A DNA stretch of 64,000 nt from Channa striata. Taxonomy: Eukaryota > Chordata > Actinopteri > Anabantiformes > Channidae. Shown here piece after piece: positions 52,867 to 64,000 of the stretch. Position numbers and translations under genes: made by a program. Every line of letters begins with the position of its first letter. Position 1 is the stretch's first letter. The notes under the pieces are model-generated. The model was not told where the DNA came from. It made no database searches and saw only the letters and a program-made list of their open reading frames with translations. The DNA lies in assembly GCA_033026295.1 (NCBI GenBank), contig CM065176.1, positions 1,190,501 through 1,254,500 on the forward strand, read 5' to 3'.

Positions 52867-54719
52867 GCCTCTGTGTCTCTCTGTCTGCGTCACACACACT
52901 AGCCTAGGTGAATGTTGCAAGATTAATTTAATCGTTTCCAAAAATGATTAAAGCCACAATAAAAACTGAGTAACTGTAAACAGTAATTTAGCTCCTCGTT
53001 GTTTCTAGTAGCAACAAAACGCACATTTAAACGGATCTGATCAACTTCCAAATATTCTGTGTGCTGTTTCCAATAATGATGTCAGACACTATCAAAAAGG
53101 AGAAACGAGACAAATAAAAAGGGAGAGACATAATGAGGACGTAAATACTGATCTGAATCCATCACAATGGTTAATAGCCAGATCATTCAGACTCACTGGG
53201 ACTGTGTCTTCGAGACGCTGGGTTATCTGAACGTCGGTTATACTGTCCTGTACGGTCCCGTGAAGTCTCCTGATCACAGATGCGAAAGTTTTTCCCATCC
53301 GCATGACGCTACTCTAATGTGTATGTATTTTTCATCTCATATGATAGACCATGTCACGCTGCGTGTTGTGTTCTTAGAACTCACATTGCATCGGCTATTT
53401 GTGGGTAATTGTGGGTGGTTGGTCTTTCTTATACAGGAACAAATGAGTGTAGGTGCCCACACAGAGTTCTAAAAGTGTCCTTTTTCATCAAACACCTGTC
53501 CTTTGCACGTACAGCCGTAATTCATACAGTTAAACCTGAGGCTCCAGACCAGTTAAGTTTTATATTTCATATACATCAAGAAATGTACGGTTAGAGCTGT
53601 GGCATTGCTGGGTTCTGTTGCGTGTGATTTTAAAATGCACTTATATCGGTGATCCTAGCTTTAGTCAGGACCCATGAGACTCGAAACCAATCCACTCTGC
53701 TCCACCCCGGCTCTGCCGCGCTCCTCTGCACCCTGCCACACTCTGCACAGCCCTTCAGGTATTAGTCATAATCAAATCACAATAAATACGCAGCTGCTAA
53801 AGCTACTGAGCAAACATTTCTCACTGAAACTGTCTGGTTGTAATTGCAAATCTCACTCTTCATGTTTCTAAACCACAGTCCTGCTTTGCTGCCAGTACAG
53901 TGAATCCGACTCCACGGCAGATGTCGACACCTTCCACAATAAAATAGAAATTGAAAGCAAACTGTGCCAAATCTGACTGACCCCCCCGGCCTCTTTCTAT
54001 AGCCATCTGAAAGCATCAAAGCCGGACAATGCAGCCTTCTGATTTTGTGAGCGGACTGCAGGTCCAACGTCACACTGAGCAATCAGGGTTAACACGAATG
54101 TACAGCGAGCTGGACAGCAACAACAGCCCACACACTCGCACGCTAGACTTAAAATAGTCTCAATATTTGATGCAGCTCGCTTTCTTTTCCAACAACTCAT
54201 TTTTGCTTGTTGGTGTTTTACATGTGATTACACGAAAGACACTAGGTGTTAGTGGGGGCGCAGAGGTAGAAACAGCTTTGACACGGTGCAGATTGTAGTG
54301 TCACTGAAGTGAAGCAGTGTTAAGTTCGTCTTTACGCTTTCTAACGGTATCTGATTCAGTGACTGTCCAGTCAAGTTTAGTATGAAGGAAAACAGGTGGG
54401 TCTAGAGTTTTTAATAAACAACGTTGTTTCGATTTTGTCCATGTCAATAGTATACCATGTAAAAACTCAGCTTTTACAAATTAGGTGAACTTGGACAAAA
54501 ACTGAAGTAGATCGTACGTGCGAATGACTTCAACTAGATCAAAGTCAGCGGGTCTTTTCCACAGGACACTGGGATCTCTACGTTAATGATTGTGATACAA
54601 CATGGCCAATGTGTTTACAATAGGAATGAAGTATGTGTGTGGCGTTTTCAGTGTTATAGTGTTTTGTTTTTATGTAATTTATCTTGTAAATTGACCTTAC
54701 CCTGACATCTTTGTGCCTA

Positions 54720-54990
54720 AAATTATCTGAAGTGCGTATGTGAAGTCATTTGCTTGCCATCAGGAGTGGCCTATACTGACACCATGGTGTACCTGTGCGG
54801 TTAATTTTGGATGCTGTTGATTCCACTGTCATACAGTTGCACTCCTGGAGCTTCCAATACTAACACCAAAGGGTGCCTGCAGAGTCACCATGATGCACCA
54901 CAGGACTTCAGAAGAGGCACAATTTGATGAATTTATCGTAATCTGGTGCTGTGGGATGAGAAGGATTTCATTCAGCATTGCTGTAAGGAA
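54720..54990. repeat. Possible dispersed repeat shared with 3905-3990
   Basis: The phrases 'ccaatactaacaccaaagg', 'gcctgcag' and 'cacaatttga' recur in the same order at 3905-4015 with divergence. Family unknown. Confidence 0.35.
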
Positions 54991-57344
54991 ATTAAGTGCA
55001 TGAACCTACTGTACCAACCTCATCAGATGGGGCAGGCAATACTTGGCATGAATCCAATGTGGGCAAGGAGAGTGGTCTGGTGGTAGTGGTCAAGATGACT
55101 CCAGTAAGGATGAGGTGTAACCTCAGCTAGTCTTGATTGCATGAATCAAACTGAGAGAAGCAGCCGTTTAAAGCGGAGGTTGTGACATAAATAAGGTTTA
55201 TTACAGAAAAGTAATTGAAGACAGGGAAAGAGCCAGCTAAGACCTTATGTAGCAGGAGATCAGGTAGATAACGTTAACATCTGCTGTGTTACTTTAACGA
55301 GAGACCAGGTACAAAGGGACAAAGATCAGGCTAACCAACTCAAACCCTGTGGTTGCCCACAGAAAAACAAAGCACAAAAGTGAACAACCTAAGCAACGAT
55401 CAGTCTGAACATAAAGAAGGGCCACAAACAAAAAGCACTGCACAAAAGAGCAGCGCAGTATATAACCACATAAACCCATAAAGATGTACTGGTGTTGAGT
55501 TACTGGATTATTTTTAACAATGCATAAATAGCATGTATATTTTGTAAAACATTAACAGTAGTTTTATCTGGTGGAGAAGAATGCGTTGTGTCATAAAGTA
55601 GCCCACTGTATTTCCATCTGCAATATCATGCCATTATCATCATTATCATATCATTTTAATTTGATGCACCGTACATCTTCTGCTTTCATTTACAACAGAT
55701 GTTTCATTACTTCACAATTTACTTCACAATTTTGAACAGCTTAGCTTTAGTAATTTCTGTATTGTCTTTAACTTTCTTTATTCTGCTTATCACTTTAGTC
55801 TTCCATGTTGTCTGTGTGAAGCTGCACCAACAGAGCTTACTACAGTACACAGGTATTTCGTGTCTTTGCTGCAGTTTAGACTTGCTGCCTTCCCTTGTTG
55901 GCCAGCAAAAGGTGAAACGCTCAGGCATGGCAACAGAAGACTGTTTTCCAGCTGTGACGTCCATCAGCGTGCACGGAGGATTAGAGGAGTCAGAGGGACA
56001 AACAGATCATCATTTCCCACGTAGACCATTGCCCTACTAAGTCATGAGAGTGTTATCAATCTTTTCATCAATCTCGAAAACAAATGCATATGTTCTCCTG
56101 ATGTTACCCCGATGTTTTCCTGAACAGGCTCCTTAAGGCGGGTGGGAACAGGATGGACTCATCCAGATGTAACGATAATGACATCTTTAAGGAGTACACA
56201 TGAGGACGATCGCACTGGATCGCCATGATGGTGAAAAGGGAATGTTCACGTGCATTTGCAGCCTGTTCTCATTTCTGGGGCTTAAAAAGCACCAGTTTGT
56301 CCAGTCCTTCTGCAATACCTGTTTGCAAATCAATATTCTTACTTATCACTAGATCTCTTTGTATAGTTTGTTCCAAAAGTAAATCCATTCTTCGTCTAAT
56401 ATTTTGTTTGTTCTGTGACTAAACACATGAAGGAAGTGATGAAGAGCATGAAGACTGTCCTGTCTGTGAAAGCGGATCATTGTACCAGTATTTGTTACAC
56501 AATCAGCTTGAGTGATTTGCAGTGGATGGTCGAGTTGTTTACCACAGGACTGTTTCACCAGATAGTAGGTCAGTTGTTACACAAAATGTACTTTTCTGTC
56601 TTATTCTACTAAAATACCCTCAAGCATGAGCTGATTAGATTCTGTTGGTTAAAGCTTACAGCTATCCAGCTATTTCACGAGTAAATTAGTCTGTCCCACC
56701 ATACATAAAAACTGCACCCTGACTGGTTCATGGAGGCATTCAACCGCAAAGGTGGTAACTCTCCTTTTTCTCCTTGTCGGTTATTATTGTAACCATGACG
56801 ACAGAGGTCTTGCATGCCAGCTGCCGGAGTGATGCTATTTCAAGATGCTCCTATGAGTCATTTGAGGAGGCAGAAACAGGACTTTGGGAGATGTCTGCTG
56901 CACAGTTTTATCAAATGGTGTGACAACAGAAGTTGTATGTCACTAAAGTTTCATGTTGTTTTTGTTGCTTTCGAGGCTCTTGGCTCGCTTGGTAGCTAAA
57001 TTCTGTGAGTGCGGTATGCTATCCCATCAGGCCGCGGGAGAGCCACAGATTAGGCAGGTAAACGAAGAGTACTGTCATATCTAACACGATACTTTCAGCA
57101 TGATGAATGGTTGAATGGAAATCGCCTTAGCTGTTCTTTGTTGACTGATGTAACTGGCAGTCGAAATGCCTGAATAAATCTCACATGCTTGTGTAAACAT
57201 GTGCAAAAATATGTGAACATCTTGGATTATTAATCCATTATTAGAGAAAATAAGAGTAAGCTGTTTCAATCATTGATACAAAAACATGAAAACGAAGGTG
57301 TGAAGACTAGAGAGGCAGGAAACGACAACTGTAGATGTCAAAGG

Positions 57345-57520
57345 TAAATGGTCTAATTTCAACCTGTTGTACTCAAAGCGCGTTACACTGCTTCTTATCT
57401 ACCCACTCACACTCTCAAACACACACACATTCATACACTGATGGGGGAGCTGCTATGCAGCTGGGGAGCAACTGTGGGATTGGTGGACGACCGCACTACC
57501 AACTGAGCCACAGAACGGAA
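57345..57520 (+). repeat. Teleost dispersed short repeat
   Basis: ggtaaatggtctaatttcaa, 'actcaaagcgcgttacactgc', then gatgggggagctgctatgca, 'ccgcactaccaactgagcc'. Same family as 48428-48612. Confidence 0.7.
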
Positions 57521-57964
57521 GGTGCACAACTAAATACTTTGGCTCAGTCGTCTTTTGCAGATAACGGTTCACAGTTATGGAACATGATACCTTTGGATTT
57601 AAAACCACGATCAAGACTCGCAGTTTTCACTACAACAGCTTTTATGAAAACTGAACATCTTTAGTTGGTTTGCTGGATTCACACAGGTCAAAGTTAAACT
57701 CCTTGTGTGTATATGTCTTTGTGGAGTTGCATGTGAACACAGTCATAACTATGCAGTCATGTGGGAAGTAACAGAGATGACACTGTGACACAGAAATATT
57801 TGGAAGTATATAATTAATTTTGTTTTCACCTTTTTGGTTTTTCAGATTTTAATTATCGATCAGGGGCTGTCCATTAGCTTTTGAAATATGCCCTATATAC
57901 ACGGCGTCTCTTGCTTGGTTGTAACAATGTCTAGTTGTTTAGTTTTAGGACAATTAGACTTTAA

Positions 57965-58745
57965 ATCATTTCACTTTGAAATTAGTTGGAAAGTGGCTGA
58001 ACACAGACGTTCTGTGGGGCTCAGGTCCTGAAGCCACTCCTGAGCTGTTTTGGCTTCATGCTTTAGGTCACCGTGGTTATTCTGAATGGAAAACCATGAA
58101 TCCAAACTTAGACCTTTTTCACTCTGAAGCAGGTTTTCTTGAAGAACCTTGGTGCGCTTACCTGCAGTCATCCCTCTCTTAATTGTGACTACTGTAACTG
58201 CCCAAACCACGATGAGTTAAGTAGTGCACAGTATTCACCGAACATCATGCTTGGAGTGTTTGGAACAAAAAAGAAAAAAGATACATTTTCTCTCAACAAA
58301 CTATAGAATCTTTGCCCTTTTTCCTCCATCGTCCTTAACAGGTTTTTGACCGATTTTCATTTTTGTTTGTCCTTCTGACACATTCTCCCATCCTCACAGA
58401 GAACTTCGGCAGTTCCTTTTTGTTGGGTTACTCATGTTTGGTCATGGTGGTTGCATACTTTTTCCATTTAACAATTACTGAGACCCTGTGCTCCTGAGAA
58501 CACCACAGCTCTGGAAGTGATTTTACACATTTAACCTCACGACTAAATGCTATTGTCGAGGTCTACAGAGGGCTGCTTGGACTTGGCTATGGCTTAGTGT
58601 TTGTCCTGACGTGCTGTGTGAATTGTGGGGCTCCTGGGTATTTAAATGTGTACCTCTGTTAATCAATTCAGTTCACATCGGTGGCCCTTAATCGAATTTG
58701 GGATTCGGGAAAAAGGAAAGCCAACAGGATTCACCTGACCAAAAC
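57965..58745 (-). pseudogene. Tc1-like transposon remnant
   Basis: The 5' end (about 58600) encodes AKSKQPSVDLDNS, the start of a Tc1-like transposase (family pattern 'M.KSKELS.DLR..I'). Nucleotide similarity to the helix-turn-helix region continues to about 58320. A deletion of much of the catalytic core follows, then 58160-57975 encodes VLQENLLQSEKGLSLDSWFS, IQNNHGDLKHEAKTAQEWLQ, corresponding to the family's 'ENLLQS...F.QDNDPKHTAK.TQEWL'. The second catalytic Asp region (DNDPKHT) reads NNHGDLKHE. Untranslated flank similarity reaches about 58745. Clearly inactive. Confidence 0.75.
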
Positions 58746-58799
58746 GAAGCCTAGAAAAGGTCTGATCAGTTTTTGAATTTTAATTAGCTAAATGTTTAA

Positions 58800-61700
58800 A
58801 AGCCTGGTTTCACTTTGTCATTATGGGAAACGTATTTTACGTTTCGTATACACGTATTTTAACGTAAACCTACAATTCACTAAAAGTTGCAAAATGAGGA
58901 ATCTGAAAAAAGAGAGAATTTGTCCCAAACATAATTACAACCAGGATTGTAGAGAACACGGACGTGTTTTAATTCTGACTCGGATCACATTAGCTTTCAA
59001 CAAACAATTGAGAGAACTGTTGACCCTGAAGGAGAGTTTTTAATTGGAATCAACATGTGAATACATTTGGAGAAACTCCCACACACACTCACACAAGTAA
59101 ACACATGTGACACGGTACAAACCCCAGACTCCGTCTCTCGTCATTAAAAACAACACTGTGAAGTTTTGCTGGACGTAATGATCAGCATCCGAGTCTTGCC
59201 CTCCATCCCCTGTTCGTCTTCACAGGTTTGCGTTCTACTCTCTTTAGACACTCTGGCTCATTAAAATGCCTCAGCTGTGACCAAAACATGTGCCTGCCTA
59301 CAGACAGGCCCGGAAAACATTATCTTCAGACTTACTGTTTCTATGATATTCATAGAAATACATCTTATGACACACTGTGTCTAATGATCACCTACATGTG
59401 TTTGCACGTAGATGCGCTCGAGCAAACCAAACGTCTGCTCAGTCCCTTTTCAACTGTCTGTCAAATGCTCCGTATGCACATACCACAGGGAAAAGTTGCC
59501 ATATTTTATGCAGCCATCCTCAGGGCCATTTTGGCTAAAGCTCTGCTGTCTGGCTCTCGTCTGTTTATCTAGCTTTGTGTGTGTGATGTGTGTGTATGCA
59601 GCTGCAAGCTGAGGGAAGGTAGGGAACTGTATTTGAGAAATGAAGAGTTTAAGTTGTGTTCAGTCTGGAATGAAGTCTGCAGAAAGGTGGATCTCGGCCT
59701 CCGTTTGACATTGACCGTGTTTACACGCACTTAAGAAACCTGGATCCCGGAGTCTTATTGTGAGTCACAGAGCTCAAAATGACAAAGGTTTTGAAAGTGT
59801 CTGGGAGGTGAACGGCAACTGTGAATGTTTGTCTGAAACCCAATAAATATTATAACGATGGCAAATCTGAGAAGATAGATGGAAGATAATGACTCAATAA
59901 TCTTCTATTATGAATAATTGAACTAGGTAGTCCTTGTTACGACTGTCTGTTCATGGCCGGAGTATTGGCATATACCGTACTGACATGGCCTCCTGTAGAA
60001 AATAAAAGTATTTAAATCAAAATGCACAACAGTCGTACTGAACGAACTACAGCCACGGTCCGCCCACATGTCTGACTTTGGCATTTAAACAAATCTGGGG
60101 AGGCCAGAAACTCCCGGTGGGTAAATGTGAGCAGTCTGTTTGACTCACTGCAGCATATGGGCTGCAGCTCACCACGTTCGACAAGTGTTGAGCGACAGGG
60201 AGTCTGAACAAGTGCTCGTATCAGCATCGGCCGAGTCCAGTTTGTAACACTGAACAGTCCCCGAGTGGAAACGCGTGTCCATCTGTCACCAACTGCGCTG
60301 ATTAAAGCTAAACTTTAGTCACACAGTTCAATATCAATTTCAACAATATGAACCTGCACATGAGCAGAGTCTGCAGCCATGATAGCAGCTCTGAGAGGCT
60401 GTCAGCATTCATCATGTCCATAACACACGTCTTCACCCATTATTGGACTGAACTCTATACAACAGGCCCGACAGTTGTTTTTATGGTGCCGCTAAATGAT
60501 GAAAACCACTAAAATCCAAATCCTAACATTCAACACCAGAGATTTGACACTAATATAAAAACAAAACTATCGCTCTTCTCTTTCTGATGTCAACAGTTTT
60601 AGCAGAATTTCAAAAAAATGAACAAACATTATTATTGACTAAACAGAAACCCAGCTGTGATCAATCACAGGCCTTGGTTTTTTGGACATGCTGTGATATG
60701 TCTCATCCTGAAAGCATTTCTTCACCATAAGCTAAGCAGAAAAAGATATTTTTCTAATTCTAAAAAATGCTGTAAAAAGAAGAAGAGCTCACAGTCCATG
60801 TTTTATTTCTAGGACAAAAGAAAGTCGGAGAACCATAAAACAGAAATTAAAATAAAATGGTTTGCAAATAATTGATTAAAATAGTTGAAATAAATAAATA
60901 AATTGATGTTAAAACTAAGAAACTATATACTTAAATTTACATCACAACGTTTTGGGAGTTTCTGTGCCTCTCAGTCACGGATAAAAGAACTGATAACCAT
61001 CAAAATATGGCAACATTTTCATAATCTGCTTTGATAATATTCACCTCATTACTTCATTCTCGGGATCCTCTTCTACCCACTTGGATAAAGAACTAGCCAG
61101 ATCCGTTGGACATATTTAATAAAATCGTGAAGTGACGCTTGAGACAATCTACAGGAGTTTGTTACTACGACAACAAAAGTCACAGTAGCAACTTAAACTG
61201 CAACGACTATTGTGTTTTTTTTCAGTCATTCTACAAACACTCCAGGGGTAACGTAAGGGTCAAAAGTCAAGATGTTGTTCCGTGTATTAGTAATTAAAAT
61301 GAGTGCACAATACCTTAGCTCTATGAGACGGTTTTGTTCAGAAAGAGGCAGCTGAAGTCTTGGGGTGTGCTCTGATAGCTGGCGAATAATGAAAGCTGCT
61401 TACGAGCTGTGACAGATGAAAAATAAAAACCCTGCAGGTGAGTAAGATCCTCCATGGTTGTTTACGTGTGACAGACCCTGACACAATGGCTTCCAACAGA
61501 AAAGGTTGGAATTTATCACAGTTTAGAAACTATACGGTGTGCTGCTATTTTCAAAACCCCTAAATATGATAATTGAATTGCATTCACTTACATCACATTA
61601 GTGCATATTTAAGGTTGCCTAACAAGCTGAATTTGGTTCTATCTCTGAACCCATTGCACCAGAGCAGCTGACGAGAGCTTGTAACACAAGTCTGAATCTG

Positions 61701-62289
61701 TGAAAGTGCTTTACTGCATATTATATTGCAATGACATAAAGTCAAAATTCATCAATTTCACTAACGCTCACTGCTAAATACCTAAAGAATGGCTGGAACA
61801 CAATGACAGGATGTAGACTTAGAGAACATCACTGAGAGCCATTCAGAAAGATTTGCTTCTGAAAGCTTTTGAATGAGAAATGATTCCTGCCCAATTAGTA
61901 CATTTATTTATTTTGAATTAGAATTGTTACTTTAATAATGCTATTTTGTTATACAATCAACACAGTGAATGTCAAGTTTCTTCAACTGAAAATATTTGAT
62001 TTTAATTTATTTGCCCAATCGTTCCACTTAGAACTCAAAGCTCAATGGTTAGTCAAAAGACATTGTTTTTCCTCACAAGTGTTATGGTGACGTAAAGTTC
62101 TTTTTGTTGACGTAAAAAACGTCCAGCTGCAGCTGCTTCCAAATCCTTGTGTCTGTTAACTAAGAGTCTGCTTGGTTCTTTAAAAGCAGTTTATTAATTC
62201 AACTCATCATTTCAGAACAACTTAAGTTTATACATAGTTTCTTCAACTCAAAGATGTTACTGAACATAATGATCCCCTCATAATAGTCC
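58800..62289. other. No gene recognised
   Basis: AT-rich sequence without domain-bearing frames, known repeats or RNA genes. A 114-codon frame at 59228-59572 has no recognisable motif. Confidence 0.45.
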
Positions 62290-62587
62290 AATGTAACCAG
62301 ATTTATTTGTTCGTTTGGCTGGGGCAGTCGTTGATCGGGAGTCCCCTCTGAGGAAGCAGAGGTCGTCCGGCATTCACCCAGCGCCTGTTCGTCGCCTGCA
62401 GCCTGTTGGGCACCTGCTCGTCTGGTTCCTGTTCCTGCGTCGTCCAGTTTGTTCCCCGGAGGGACTCAGTGGGCTTACTGGACTTCCAAATGTGGACTGG
62501 GGCGATACTTTTCTCGTGTGTCCTTATTGGTTTCACCTGTTTTCCCATTTAAACCCTGTTCTTCCCTCACGGTTTGTTGGTTCGTCT

Positions 62588-62620
<33 letters not shown>

Positions 62621-63335
62621 ACTTCTATCTTTGTGAGGACACTCGTTGAAGTAATCCCTAACCCTCACCATCATAACTGAATGCCTAACCCTAACCAAAA
62701 CCTATTTATAACCCTGACGATAAAACCCAGTCTTAACCCTCAAAAATCTCTTTTTTAGGGTCAAAAATAGTGAGGACCGGACAAAATGTCTCCACTTCAA
62801 AAAATGTCCTCACTCTGTTGTACAGGAACACACACACACACACAGACAGACAGATACCCTAATTTCCTAAAATTTAGCTCACTCGGGTTTGGACTGTTGT
62901 CTACTCATTCTTGGTCTGAGGTTTGGTTCTTTGTTTGTACCTGTTTATTGTTCCCTCCATAAGTTTCTTAGTCGCCTATAGTCTTTGGTAGTTGGCTCCT
63001 TTTCCTTACTCCTTTCTGGTTTTTACCTTGGTTATTTGTCAGTCGTTTTGTTTTTTCGGGTTCGGATTTATTCTGTTACTTTCTGTCTTTTCCTTGATTT
63101 TATTATTGGTGTCACCTGTTAGTTTGCTAGTGTTTCCCCTTCTTGGGTTCTTTATTATCTTCTTGACCCGTTAGATGACTTTTGCGTTATTATTTTCATC
63201 TTAGTTTTTATTTCCTTGTCAAGACTCTGTCCCTCTCTGTGGTCAGTTTAGTGAAGTTTGTACGTGTATGTCCCGTCCTCCCGTTTTAAACACCCTGGGT
63301 CGTCATTCACAAAACCTCCTCCACGTTGACAGGAG
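62290..63335 (+). mobile_element. Older relative of the TGTCAG LTR family (internal end and 3' LTR)
   Basis: Blocks 'ttgttcgtttggctggg', cctctgaggaagcagaggtc, gttccccggagggactcag and 'gtggactggggcgatac' match the internal region of the 29.5-32.9 kb array. Then 'ttggtttcacctgttttccc', 'aaaccctgttcttccctcac', 'ggtctgaggtttggttc' and 'caccctgggtc' match its LTR in the same order. Divergence is much higher and a CA/telomere-like repeat interrupts the LTR part. The family therefore has a long history in this genome. Confidence 0.65.
62586..62850. repeat. (CA)n plus telomere-like minisatellite
   Basis: About thirteen CA units at 62588-62614, then tgtgaggacactcgttgaag and several degenerate taaccctaacc units to about 62750, then 'gtgaggaccggacaaaatgtc'. 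This is a widespread interspersed vertebrate repeat, not a true telomere, because units are degenerate and flanked by unique sequence. Confidence 0.7.
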
Positions 63336-64000
63336 TGGAAACGGGCAAAGAGGCTAAAGACAGGAAGCTGAACTGACAGGCTTCAAAGTAAAAGCTGAAA
63401 AGAGGAGGTGAGGCAGGAAAAACAGGGACAAACTATAATGACACTAAGAGTGTGTTTAGCTGGAACTGGTTGCCTTTTATTTTTAATTATGTTACAAAAG
63501 AGTTGCATATACAGTATGTATAATTTTTGATTACTCCTGCAACTTTGTCACAATCACCTTTCTTTTTTTTTTTCTTTTTTAGAAAAACTTGAATGAAAAC
63601 TGCAACAGTCACAAAATGTCTGTGATATCTTGGAGGGACTGATTCCTCTGGCTGGCCAGCACCAAGCAGAAACAGTTTTTACACATTTTTTTACACTTAT
63701 ATTTTACACATTATTTTATTATTTACATATTATAATAGACATATCAAAGATAATATGTGTAATATGCCACTGTTACATTTGGTGGTTGTGCTGGAGGTAA
63801 AACAAGCTTCCCAGTCCTTCCACCCACCTGTTACTGTGCCTGTGGATCACAACAGTGCACTAATACTGCTGCTAGTTAAAAAATGAAATCCAGACGTTAC
63901 CGACACAGTAGAGAGCCGAGCTCCATCCAGAAAAGGCTGCACTCACCAATTGTTTGATCTTGTCAAACATTTCATCCCTTGGCTGCCCTTTGCTATAAAG
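63336..64000. other. No gene recognised
   Basis: AT-rich end of window; no recognisable frame or repeat. Confidence 0.5.

Larger units (their letters stand above)
51332..57344. other. Long stretch without recognised genes
   Basis: Contains microsatellites at 52671-52697 and 52844-52866 and a possible dispersed repeat at 54720-54990. A CT-rich segment at 51860-52130 has the look of an LTR but no partner. Frames of 100-113 codons at 52584, 53167 and 55699 show no domain. I see no supported exon. Confidence 0.45.

Noticed and set aside
55699..56040. 113-codon frame with a hydrophobic start
   Set aside because: The hydrophobic start is AT-rich low complexity; no family match and no supporting exon neighbours.
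59228..59572. 114-codon frame
   Set aside because: No motif recognised; no splice signals in a sensible arrangement.
62650..62760. Taaccctaacc units suggesting a telomere
   Set aside because: Units are few, degenerate and flanked by transposon sequence; this is a known type of interspersed repeat.

Overview
The window is eukaryotic and almost certainly from a ray-finned (teleost) fish. The evidence is its transposable elements: Rex1-like and L2/Maui-like LINEs, an RTE-clade LINE, chromodomain gypsy and Gmr1-like LTR elements, a DIRS-like gag remnant, Tc1-like and piggyBac-like relics, and a CACTA/EnSpm-like DNA transposon. I found no convincing host gene, rRNA, tRNA or CRISPR array. The long ORFs belong to mobile elements, mostly broken and mostly on the minus strand. 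Clade names rest on recognising protein motifs by eye, not on a search.

Layout. 0.35-8.3 kb: LINE C-terminal scrap, a perfect 21-bp hairpin beside a DIRS-like gag remnant, a Rex1 scrap, a possible non-autonomous DNA element, an L2 fragment and a solo LTR. 8.7-16.8 kb: an L2-type LINE (minus) split by a near full-length Rex1-type LINE (minus); the L2 carries a displaced second copy of its RT core. 17.2-20.9 kb: two diverged copies of a direct duplication flank a chromodomain gypsy 3' end with its LTR. 21.0-26.7 kb: two Gmr1-like fragments in opposite orientation with a near full-length Rex1-type LINE (22.4-25.8 kb) between them.

27.07-41.40 kb is the centrepiece. I read it as one DNA transposon with matching termini (ACACTC...GAGTGT), GTACC-rich subterminal repeats, a 4-bp target duplication (aatg) and two minus-strand multi-exon genes: a C2H2 / DIMHDLLEGV protein and a SAMD3-like protein. 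Its first gene is interrupted by a full-length RTE LINE (27673-34233, 19-bp target duplication). That LINE is interrupted by a non-autonomous LTR element in the tandem form LTR-internal-LTR-internal-LTR (29521-32947, 5-bp target duplication). Removing the LTR array restores one uninterrupted 926-codon RTE frame, so the three layers can be ordered in time.

41.4-64 kb is quieter: gypsy RNase H, L2 3' ends, two Tc1/mariner-type relics, teleost short repeats, microsatellites, and an older relative of the LTR family at 62.3-63.3 kb. The rest is AT-rich sequence in which I recognise nothing. The window looks like intergenic or intronic DNA acting as a sink for nested insertions.
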